Below, one piece after another: positions 7,219 to 15,828 of a DNA stretch of 22,975 nt; position 1 is the stretch's first letter; the number at the start of each line of letters is the position of its first letter. The notes under the pieces were generated by a model. The model saw only the letters and a list, made by a program, of their open reading frames with translations, was not told the DNA's origin and searched no databases. Source of the DNA: Clostridia bacterium (GTDB lineage: Bacteria > Bacillota_A > Clostridia > Oscillospirales > CAG-272); contig JAGBGV010000048.1 in assembly GCA_017935805.1 (NCBI GenBank), positions 1-22,975 on the forward strand, in the 5' to 3' direction. The translations under genes and the position numbers were made by a program.

Positions 7219-7400
7219 CGAACTTATTAGTTCGTCTCATTTGCCACTCCGCGTGGGAAGCGTATTAATTAACGCTGTTCGCTTGGAACACAAGGATGCT
7301 CATGCCGCACCCTTGTGAATCCCCGGCACTTAAGGATGGGCAAGAGCTCGTGCTCGATTGACTCGTCAATCTTCACACTGCGCTGTTTCCCCTCCTTAAG
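7219..7400. other. Cluster of six or more inverted repeats (possible structured RNA or degenerate element)
   Basis: Hairpins in order: CGAACT-AGTTCG (7219-7234), CCAC-GTGG (7244-7256), AGCGT-ACGCT (7259-7276), CACAAGG-CCTTGTG (7289-7317) and a closed domain whose 12-nt arms (7329-7340 and 7389-7400) pair at 11 of 12 positions. That domain encloses GAGC-GCTC (7344-7355) and GATTGA-TCAATC (7356-7371). The density is far above chance. I compared it by eye with SRP RNA, 6S RNA, RNase P, tmRNA, T-box and the main riboswitch cores and found no match. It could be an unknown non-coding RNA on either strand or a remnant of a mobile palindromic element. Confidence 0.45.
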
Positions 7401-7505
7401 AATCCACCCCTTTGCCCTCACGTGCAGCTTTTACTTTAACTCACCCACACCCATTTAATAAAATCTACTTTTTGAGTCATTCTTGACGAAAAAAGTTTCC
7501 ACAAC

Positions 7506-7661
7506 GTTCACGAAGTGAACTCATAACTTGCCGAAGGCAATCATCACTTATAACTCGACGAAGTCGAATATAACTGCGTCAGCAATATAACTCGACGAAG
7601 TTGAATATCACTTTCACGAAGTGAAAATATAACCCATAACTCATAACCCATAACTTCTAAC
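7506..7661. repeat. Array of mini-hairpins with GAA loops separated by NNATAAC heptads
   Basis: Six small inverted repeats follow each other: 7506-7520, 7528-7540, 7555-7567, 7575-7584, 7592-7604 and 7612-7626. Five have arms of 5-6 nt around the same GAA loop (for example GTTCAC-GAA-GTGAAC). The fourth is TGC-GTCA-GCA. The arm sequences differ while pairing is kept. The gaps are 7 nt, or 14 once: tcataac, tcatcac-ttataac, atataac, atataac, atatcac. Five more heptads follow without hairpins (7627-7661: atataac, ccataac, tcataac, ccataac, ttctaac). The array ends at the terminator of the PII-like gene. Confidence 0.85.
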
Positions 7662-7663
7662 TC

Positions 7664-7688
7664 AAAAAAGCCCCACCGGGGGCCTTTT
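7664..7688 (-). terminator. Intrinsic terminator of the DUF1538-PII unit
   Basis: On the minus strand GGCCCC and GGGGC form the stem around a short loop, followed by six T (7664-7669). It ends 7 nt past the stop codon of the PII-like gene. Confidence 0.88.
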
Positions 7689-7694
7689 GTGTTT

Positions 7695-8405
7695 TTAGAT
7701 TTTGAAAGCCTTGTCTACAGGCACGGAGCAGATGACAACCTGTGCCTCTGTGCGAAGTCCGTGCTCGGAGTTGACGTCGTTCATCAGATTCTCCTTGATG
7801 CTGTCGGGAGCGAGGATGACAACGATCTCCTTTTCCGAGTCGAAGGAAATGCCTCTGAAGGTCTCGGAAAGCTCATCCGCCGCAAGACGCGCCTTGATTA
7901 TGGTTCCGCCTGTAGCTCCTGCCTTGCGGGCTGTCTGCATTACCTGATCGGTATAGCCCTGATGTACCGCAATGAGGATGAGGCTGTGACGGTGTTCGTT
8001 TTTCATAATATCCGCTCCTTCTCTGGCACCGGAAGACGATGCTGCCGTGGCTTCAGATTTTACTCTTGTCAAAATTGTTGCGATAAGACTTCCTACCGCA
8101 TCGGGGGAAATAAGCATCATAATGCCGCGACCTGTTCTCACAGGACTGAGGCTGTCGCTGAACTCTCGTACTACCTCTTCAACGGCGCTTTGCTTGCCGA
8201 AGCTGATGACGATATCCTTGTCAATGCTTCCAAGTCCCAGAATATCCATCATTTCCGATGAAGCGGTACCAAGTCCGCGGCAGGTCATGTTGTATCCCAC
8301 GCCTTTTTTGCTCATCAGCTGTACTAGGGCTTTGCCGTGTCCTCTCTGGGTGATGGCAACAAGTGCCTTTACGCGCTCCGGGGTGTTAGCCCATGCTTCA
8401 GCCAT
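7695..8405 (-). CDS. PII-like signalling protein with two tandem domains
   Basis: A 236-residue protein with two ferredoxin-like PII-type units: about residues 10-115 (begins RVKALVAITQRGHG) and about 138-236 (begins HSLILIAVHQGYTD, with KAGATGGTIIKAR at 161-173, typical of P-II family members). An Ala/Ser-rich linker (118-135) joins them. Ordinary GlnB/GlnK are single-domain proteins of about 112 residues with a uridylylated Tyr in the T-loop; no such T-loop is obvious here. Family members sense nucleotides or small metabolites and bind membrane transporters, so control of the overlapping DUF1538 membrane protein is a fair inference. The ATG at 8405 overlaps the upstream stop codon by 8 nt, with a GGAGG-type ribosome site inside that gene. 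It is followed by a terminator. Ligand and partner are unknown. Confidence 0.82.
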   Translation of the reverse strand: MAEAWANTPERVKALVAITQRGHGKALVQLMSKKGVGYNMTCRGLGTASSEMMDILGLGSIDKDIVISFGKQSAVEEVVREFSDSLSPVRTGRGIMMLISPDAVGSLIATILTRVKSEATAASSSGAREGADIMKNEHRHSLILIAVHQGYTDQVMQTARKAGATGGTIIKARLAADELSETFRGISFDSEKEIVVILAPDSIKENLMNDVNSEHGLRTEAQVVICSVPVDKAFKI

Positions 8406-9957
8406 TTACGCCCACCTCCTCCGTGATCTCCGCGCCGGAAGCATCGGAATTGTTGTAGAAAATAATGCAGTCGTCCACTCGGCTGATCTCTTCTACTGCC
8501 TTCTTGTGCAGCTTCTTGATCTTCAGCTCAGAGTACAGACCGATCGTCTGAATAGTAATAAGGGGAGTCATTGCAACCATTGCAACGATGCCGAATGCGT
8601 CAGTCATCAGGTTTCCGCCTAGGGCAGTACATGCACCAACCGCGAAGGGAAGCAGGAAGGCGGATGTCATAGGACCGCTTGCCACTCCACCGGAGTCAAA
8701 TGCAACGCCTGTGTAGATCGGCGGCACAAAGAAGCTGATCACAAGGGAGATAATATATCCGGGAATGAGGAAATACATGATCGGGATACCGGTAAGCACA
8801 CGGAGCATAGCGATACCAACGGAGATAGCAACACCGATGGAGAGACCTGTGCCGATGGACATGCCGGAGATACGTCCGTTTGAGATCTCCTCAACCTGTT
8901 TTTTGAGAACTGCAACCGCAGGCTCGGCGGCAACGATGAAGTAACCGACAATCATGCCAACGGGGATAAGCAGATATCTGAACTCGCCTCCTGCGATAGC
9001 GCCGCCGATAAGTGCACCGGCAGGCATGAAGCCTACGTTAGCGCCGGTGAGGAAGAGGACAAGTCCTACATATGTATAAAGGAAGCCGCTGATGATACGG
9101 AGAAGCTGAAGCTTGTGGTATCTGCGGGTGATAAGCTGGAAAATGATAAACACGGCAACGATAGGGAGGAATGCTATTGCCACCTCTTTAATGAAGTGAG
9201 GGAATTCGCGGACGAACTCCAAGATTGCATCGCGAGTGGTGAACACTTCGGGGATGACAGTTTCGCTTGTGCCGGCTGTAGGTCTGAAGCATATACTGAG
9301 AATCAGCACAGACATGATCGGACCGACGGAGCAAAGCGCAACCAGACCGAAGCTGTCCTCAGCGGAATGCTTGTCGCTTCTGATAGACGCCATACCAATA
9401 CCGAGCGCCATGATGAAAGGCACGGTGATAGGACCTGTTGTAACTCCGCCCGAGTCGAATGCTGCGGGGATGAAGTCGTTTGGAGCGAATATTGCCAGAA
9501 TGAATACGATGCCGTAAAATACAAGTAGCAACTTTGCCAGCTTTATGCCGAATATGTTACGCAGAAGCGCGATCGCGAGGAAGATACCTACACCGATTGC
9601 GACAGAAAGAATGAGAGTCAGGTTAGGGATAGATGGGATCTGGTTTGCAAGAACTGTCAGGTCCGGCTCAGCGATGGTGATAATGATACCCAGCGCCAGG
9701 CAAATGATGAGGGGCAGAACTATCTTTTTCTTTTTGCTGATAACGACACCGATGCCCTCGCCCATGGGCTGCATTGACATACCTGCGCCCAATGTGAACA
9801 GGCTCATGCCGAAAATCAGCATAAATGCCCCAAGTAAAAACAGCACAAAAACACCCGTACTCACAGGGGCGATAGTGATGCACAGAAGCAACACGATTGC
9901 CGTAATGGGAAGCACGGATGAAAGGGATTCAAAAAACTTTTCTTTGAGTAAAACCAT
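8398..9957 (-). CDS. DUF1538 family integral membrane protein
   Basis: A 519-residue, very hydrophobic protein with about twelve membrane helices in two homologous halves. The same motif appears in both: FDSGGVTTGPIT at 167-178 and FDSGGVASGPMT at 420-431, a pattern of inverted- or tandem-repeat transporters whose broken helices form the pore. This matches the DUF1538 family, whose substrate is not established. A charged tail of about 40 residues (480-519) is probably cytoplasmic and could meet the PII-like partner. The ATG at 9957 has AGGTGG about 9 nt upstream, and a promoter lies at 9989-10017. The two genes overlap by 8 nt and form one unit. The protein is often described as a putative transporter; an ion or organic-anion carrier is possible. 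Confidence 0.85.
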   Translation of the reverse strand: MVLLKEKFFESLSSVLPITAIVLLLCITIAPVSTGVFVLFLLGAFMLIFGMSLFTLGAGMSMQPMGEGIGVVISKKKKIVLPLIICLALGIIITIAEPDLTVLANQIPSIPNLTLILSVAIGVGIFLAIALLRNIFGIKLAKLLLVFYGIVFILAIFAPNDFIPAAFDSGGVTTGPITVPFIMALGIGMASIRSDKHSAEDSFGLVALCSVGPIMSVLILSICFRPTAGTSETVIPEVFTTRDAILEFVREFPHFIKEVAIAFLPIVAVFIIFQLITRRYHKLQLLRIISGFLYTYVGLVLFLTGANVGFMPAGALIGGAIAGGEFRYLLIPVGMIVGYFIVAAEPAVAVLKKQVEEISNGRISGMSIGTGLSIGVAISVGIAMLRVLTGIPIMYFLIPGYIISLVISFFVPPIYTGVAFDSGGVASGPMTSAFLLPFAVGACTALGGNLMTDAFGIVAMVAMTPLITIQTIGLYSELKIKKLHKKAVEEISRVDDCIIFYNNSDASGAEITEEVGVNG

Positions 9958-9988
9958 GATACCACCTAAATTAAATCATCCTATTAAT

Positions 9989-10017
9989 AATATATCATAC
10001 TTTGTGCGTATATACAA
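9989..10017 (-). promoter_or_regulatory. Probable promoter of the DUF1538-PII unit
   Basis: Minus-strand TTGTAT (10012-10017), a 17-nt spacer and TATATT (9989-9994), about 32 nt before the ATG. The spacing is ideal and the boxes moderate. Confidence 0.6.
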
Positions 10018-10133
10018 TAACAAAATTTCGAATTTTCAGGATAATATCGGGCGTTTTGTGAGGAGAGAAGGTATTGCGCGCCGGTAATCACTCGTGGCTT
10101 GTTATTTTCGCCCCACGCGCAGTTAAAAAGCAA

Positions 10134-10168
10134 ACAAAAAAGCGGAACCCGAAATGAAGCCCCGCTTT
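10134..10168 (-). terminator. Intrinsic terminator of the Ca2+-ATPase gene
   Basis: On the minus strand AAAGCGG (10162-10168) pairs with CCGCTTT (10139-10145), and the T-run continues. It lies 13 nt past the ATPase stop codon. Confidence 0.85.
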
Positions 10169-10181
10169 GATGATTATTCGA

Positions 10182-12848
<2,667 letters not shown>

Positions 12849-12856
12849 TTTATTTA

Positions 12857-12861
12857 CCTCC
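12857..12861 (-). promoter_or_regulatory. Ribosome binding site choosing a TTG start
   Basis: GGAGG, 8 nt before the TTG at 12848. Because the site lies inside the longer in-frame ORF, translation must start at 12848. Confidence 0.8.
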
Positions 12862-12881
12862 AAAAATATATTACAATAAAT

Positions 12882-12909
12882 ATTATACCATTTTCAGAAA
12901 AATATTCAA
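12882..12909 (-). promoter_or_regulatory. Promoter of the Ca2+-ATPase gene
   Basis: Minus-strand TTGAAT (12904-12909), a 16-nt spacer and TATAAT (12882-12887), preceded by TGG (an extended -10). The start point is expected near 12875, giving a short leader of about 27 nt. Confidence 0.8.
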
Positions 12910-13251
12910 GAGCTCAATCGGTTAAAAAACGCCACTCTGTTCGGGTTATGCGAACTATTTCGGGATTTCGTATGAATGAACAAAAAGTGCTTGCTATTTT
13001 CACTTTGACGCAGAGCTACTGCAGGTTGTATGGGGTGATTTTGTGGGTTTTTTACGTCAATTTGCACAATTTTTCCATCAAAGCCGTTTGGTGAATAAGC
13101 TGTTTTTTTATGTTTCTCTTGCGCAGTTTTGCACCTCTCATTTCGTCCCGACACATCTTACTTGACAGAGGCTCCCACTCTCGCGCCGGAGTCAAAGGCA
13201 GTATATCCGAGTTCAAAATGACACGCAAAGCAAGAAAACAAAAATAAGCTC
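12910..13251. other. Divergent intergenic region without a recognised gene
   Basis: These 342 nt separate the leftward ATPase promoter from the rightward promoter at 13252. Short open frames run through on both strands, but none has a convincing ribosome site or recognisable domain. There is a TTGACA with no matching -10 near 13164. I see no repeat, terminator or RNA motif that I can support. Confidence 0.6.
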
Positions 13252-13280
13252 TTGTATATTTGCCTAAAGTATGGTAAAAT
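13252..13280 (+). promoter_or_regulatory. Promoter of the beta-sandwich protein gene
   Basis: TTGTAT (13252-13257), 17 nt, TAAAAT (13275-13280), then a GAAAGG ribosome site (13296-13301) before the ATG at 13311. The arrangement confirms a plus-strand gene. Confidence 0.75.
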
Positions 13281-13310
13281 AAAACAAAAAACACCGAAAG
13301 GCAGATAAAA

Positions 13311-13913
13311 ATGATCACCAAGTATGTTTTCAACAAAGACACAGACCTGGACAAGGACTTCTTCTACGTGTCATCTCTCGCTCCCTACTTCAAGAAGACT
13401 GACAAGCACTTTGAGGTAATGGAAGACTGCATCAAGAACAGCTACAACCCCGACATCGAGGACTGGGATTACATCAGCATCCTCACAAAGAAGAAATATA
13501 AGAACGGCGCAAAGCTGTCCACTCATTGCACATTTGAAAAGTACGGCGCACCCATTATCGTTTTCTCCAATGACTACACCACAGACGAGAAGGGCGACAA
13601 CTTCTACGGTCTCCACTTCGAGGTAGTTGCATACGAAAAGGGCTGCAACATCTGGCACATTTATCCTCTGCCGGCAGGCTCACGCACACCTATCGCAACA
13701 CCCAAGATCGGCTTCGGTGAATTCGTTATCGAGGGCGGCGAAATGGTTGACATGACTGTTGAGGTAATCGGCAAGAAGATCAAGGTTACAATGAACGGTC
13801 AGACAATTGAGACCGAAAACGAGCACATTCCCGACGAATTCCACGTTGGTCTCACAGCCTGCGAAGGCGTAAACAGATTCTACGACTTCACAATCGACGC
13901 TGAAGAGGCGTAA
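13311..13913 (+). CDS. Small protein with predicted concanavalin-like beta-sandwich
   Basis: A 200-residue protein with no signal peptide and no membrane helix, so cytoplasmic. It is rich in beta-strand-like stretches and aromatic residues. The C-terminal third (VDMTVEVIGKKIKVTMNGQ, then HVGLTACEGVNRFYDFTI) has the order typical of LamG/DUF1080-type concanavalin-like domains: a strand, a short NGQ-like turn, a strand, then a final strand ending F-Y-D-F-T-I. I know of no catalytic motif, and a function cannot be assigned. It may bind or act on a sugar; related sequences are often annotated as DUF1961/DUF1080-like or hypothetical. It is the only plus-strand gene, has its own promoter and shares a bidirectional terminator with the convergent gene. 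Codon use is strongly biased to C-ending codons (AAC, TTC, ATC), which suggests high expression. Confidence 0.75.
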   Translation: MITKYVFNKDTDLDKDFFYVSSLAPYFKKTDKHFEVMEDCIKNSYNPDIEDWDYISILTKKKYKNGAKLSTHCTFEKYGAPIIVFSNDYTTDEKGDNFYGLHFEVVAYEKGCNIWHIYPLPAGSRTPIATPKIGFGEFVIEGGEMVDMTVEVIGKKIKVTMNGQTIETENEHIPDEFHVGLTACEGVNRFYDFTIDAEEA

Positions 13914-13937
13914 GACGTAAATCCACATAAATAAAAC

Positions 13938-13981
13938 TACCCGAAGAAGAGCCGTACACTCTTTTTCGGGTAACTTTTTTG
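13938..13981. terminator. Bidirectional terminator between convergent genes
   Basis: The stem is TACCCGAA with AGAG on the left (13938-13951) and CTCT with TTCGGGTA on the right (13959-13972), followed by six T on the plus strand. The reverse direction has an A/T-rich flank (13931-13937), so it can also serve the minus-strand gene ending at 13991. Confidence 0.85.
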
Positions 13982-13990
13982 TTTAATTAT

Positions 13991-15622
13991 TTATTTTGTT
14001 TCTTCAGCATTTGTCTCTTCCTTACCGAAGAAGATTCGGTCATCCATCATGAGAAGCTTTTTGTTGTAGAACTCGGATTTGAGCTGAAGCTCTGCGTCAA
14101 GCTCTTCGAAGCCGTACATCTCAGTAAGAGTTTCCTTGTCGGAGAACAGGTTTGTTCCAAGTCCCAGTCTGTCGCCCTCGATCTGCACGCCCATAGCCGC
14201 AAGAGTTGTGGGGAACATATCAAAGGTGCCGAACTCTCTGTTCTTCTCCTGTACAGGCTCAACTGCGGAATTAAGGATGCAGTTGTAAACTGTGCGTGTG
14301 TATTCGGGATCAATGTCCGCGAGGAATTCGGAGTCCATTGTAAGGTGGTCACCGCTGATAACAACAGTTGTGTCCTCATAGAAGGGCTGTTCCTTGATCC
14401 ACTCAACGAACTCATACACCTGCTTTGAGGAGCAAGAGAGCACGTTTGCATACTGAAGCTCGTATTCATCTCCGCAACGCTCACAAACATATCCGTCCGG
14501 GAAGTGGGAGTCAACAGTCAGCACAGTGAAGTTAAAGGGTTCATCTGCTTCAGCAAGGCGAGTGATCTCTTCCTTTGCATAAGCGAAGAGCTTTTCGTCC
14601 TCGAAGCCCCACCATACCTCGTAATCCTCGTCAAGTCTGCCTTCTTCCTTGAGTGAGTTTATGTCAACGATGTTGTATTCACCGTTCTGGGTGAAGTAAG
14701 CCTTTCTGCCGTGGAATTCCGCAACAGAGCCAACAAGCAAGGTCTGATTGTAGCCTGCGTCGCGAAGCACTTCACCTATGGAATATACACCGGGCATGAA
14801 GTCTTCCTCAGCACCGTACACGTCCGCACCGAGAGGCACCTTGACCGTCACGCCGGAGGTCTGTGCAACCATAGCGGAGGCAGTCCATGTGGTACCCGCA
14901 TAAGCGTAAGCTCCGCCCAGCCCGTCGGTGTTGGAGAAGCTGACGTTCTCTTCAGCCAATTTGGTAAGCTCCGGTATGTAGTCAACCGTGATATTACCGC
15001 CTGCTGTTGTATCAGCAAAGGTGTTTTCCATGGATTCGAGGAAGATATAGATGAGATTTCTCTTTTCCTCGGGGAATGTAAGTCCTACGGTCTCAGGGTC
15101 AGCATAGTGATCTTCAATGAAGTCGGAATTTGTGGAAATGGTGTTCACATACGCGAATACATCAAGCTGTGTAATGAACACGATGAGGCACACCATGAAC
15201 ACGCAAAGAGCAAGTGTCAGCGCCTGCTTCACAAAGAAACGGCAGCTTTTGGATTTGCAGTAGTCAATGTACTTGCGGCTCTTCTGCATGAGTGCCTTGA
15301 GTTTTCCGAACAGTCTGCCCGAGAGAAGCAGGTACAGGAACACCTCAACGATCGTAGCACCAAGGCTGAGCAGTCCCACAGAGGCTACACCGCCAAGTGC
15401 CAATCCGCCGTGAACTCCCACAGTGGTGGTCTTAAGCTGGAACAGGATCTGGTCGAAATATACATGGTCGTATTTGCTGAGCAGCCACAGCGTAAGGAAC
15501 AGAACAACATTGCCGGCAAATGCGATTATCACCGCCGCAATGTATTTCTTGCGTTCGCTCTTTTGCTCCTTCGTTAAAACTGTTTTTTCAGAAGCTGTAA
15601 TTTTATTTTGATCTTTTGCCAA
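13991..15622 (-). CDS. LtaS/MdoB-like phosphoglycerol transferase (sulfatase fold)
   Basis: A 543-residue membrane enzyme of the alkaline-phosphatase superfamily. Three membrane segments (about 27-49, 70-101 and 129-159) are followed by an extracytoplasmic catalytic domain. Candidate metal and catalytic residues are E196 (IFLESMENT), a Thr in GTTWTAS (about 244-247, nucleophile), H373 (SHFPDG) and D425/H426 (SGDHLT). The TWTASAMVAQ pattern is nearer to MdoB/OpgB phosphoglycerol transferases than to classical LtaS. It probably moves phosphoglycerol onto a surface glycolipid or glycan; the acceptor is unknown. Four Cys in CERCGDEY and VLSCSS (about 380-397) could form disulfides. The start is TTG at 15622, with GGAGG 8 nt upstream. 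The longer ORF (to 15736) begins at the predicted transcription start and is rejected. Confidence 0.85.
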   Translation of the reverse strand: MAKDQNKITASEKTVLTKEQKSERKKYIAAVIIAFAGNVVLFLTLWLLSKYDHVYFDQILFQLKTTTVGVHGGLALGGVASVGLLSLGATIVEVFLYLLLSGRLFGKLKALMQKSRKYIDYCKSKSCRFFVKQALTLALCVFMVCLIVFITQLDVFAYVNTISTNSDFIEDHYADPETVGLTFPEEKRNLIYIFLESMENTFADTTAGGNITVDYIPELTKLAEENVSFSNTDGLGGAYAYAGTTWTASAMVAQTSGVTVKVPLGADVYGAEEDFMPGVYSIGEVLRDAGYNQTLLVGSVAEFHGRKAYFTQNGEYNIVDINSLKEEGRLDEDYEVWWGFEDEKLFAYAKEEITRLAEADEPFNFTVLTVDSHFPDGYVCERCGDEYELQYANVLSCSSKQVYEFVEWIKEQPFYEDTTVVISGDHLTMDSEFLADIDPEYTRTVYNCILNSAVEPVQEKNREFGTFDMFPTTLAAMGVQIEGDRLGLGTNLFSDKETLTEMYGFEELDAELQLKSEFYNKKLLMMDDRIFFGKEETNAEETK

Positions 15623-15630
15623 AATTTCAT

Positions 15631-15635
15631 CCTCC
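15631..15635 (-). promoter_or_regulatory. Ribosome binding site choosing a TTG start
   Basis: GGAGG, 8 nt before the TTG at 15622. No other start in the first 60 codons has a comparable site. Confidence 0.75.
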
Positions 15636-15697
15636 GATACGGCATCCGCCGCGTGTCTGTATGTTAATTGCCTTTGTTCTGATAATAAACAAGCAGA

Positions 15698-15740
15698 TAA
15701 GGTGATGGACTGCACATTATCTGCACAATACATCACCTTA
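15698..15740. promoter_or_regulatory. Candidate operator over the transcription start
   Basis: A perfect 10-bp inverted repeat (taaggtgatg 15698-15707, catcacctta 15731-15740) encloses two direct repeats of CTGCAC 11 nt apart (15710-15715 and 15721-15726), one helical turn. The right arm begins at the expected start point (about 15735), so it could be an operator or a 5' hairpin of the leader. Confidence 0.5.
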
Positions 15741-15741
15741 C

Positions 15742-15770
15742 ATTATATCACATGATTTCTACAATCGCAA
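15742..15770 (-). promoter_or_regulatory. Promoter of the LtaS/MdoB-like gene
   Basis: Minus-strand TTGCGA (15765-15770), a 17-nt spacer and TATAAT (15742-15747). The start is expected near 15735, giving a leader of about 113 nt. Confidence 0.75.
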
Positions 15771-15778
15771 GATACATA

Positions 15779-15808
15779 TTGCCACACTTTAATTAAAAAA
15801 TATGGCAA
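15779..15808. other. Inverted repeat between addA and the next promoter
   Basis: ttgccaca (15779-15786) and tatggcaa (15801-15808) pair at 7 of 8 positions around a 14-nt AT-rich loop. It lies 20 nt past the addA stop codon and just upstream of the -35 box of the next gene. With no T-run after it on the minus strand it is a poor intrinsic terminator; a binding site or rho-independent pause is possible. Confidence 0.4.
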
Positions 15809-15828
15809 ATATTTGACAAAAATACCAC

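Larger units (their letters stand above)
7057..7694. other. Gene-free interval rich in inverted repeats
   Basis: No protein gene is supported in these 638 nt between the arg promoter and the PII-like gene. Three parts can be told apart: 7061-7210, AT-rich with an ACAGGT/ACCTGT inverted repeat (7131-7163) and the 10-bp palindrome at 7186-7195 followed by a T-run; 7211-7400, a cluster of hairpins; and 7506-7661, the mini-hairpin/heptad array, ending in the terminator of the PII-like gene. Confidence 0.75.

Noticed and set aside
7219..7400. 6S RNA, SRP RNA, tmRNA or RNase P RNA
   Set aside because: The hairpin order and sequence lack the conserved cores of these RNAs, including the SRP tetraloop domain and the tRNA-like 3' end of tmRNA.
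7506..7626. CRISPR array
   Set aside because: The repeated parts are only about 13 nt, the conserved piece is the 7-nt spacer and the GAA loop, and the variable parts are self-complementary arms. No cas gene is nearby.
15623..15736. Extension of the LtaS/MdoB-like gene to an ATG at 15736
   Set aside because: The predicted transcription start is near 15735 and the extension contains the palindrome; the TTG at 15622 has the only strong ribosome site.
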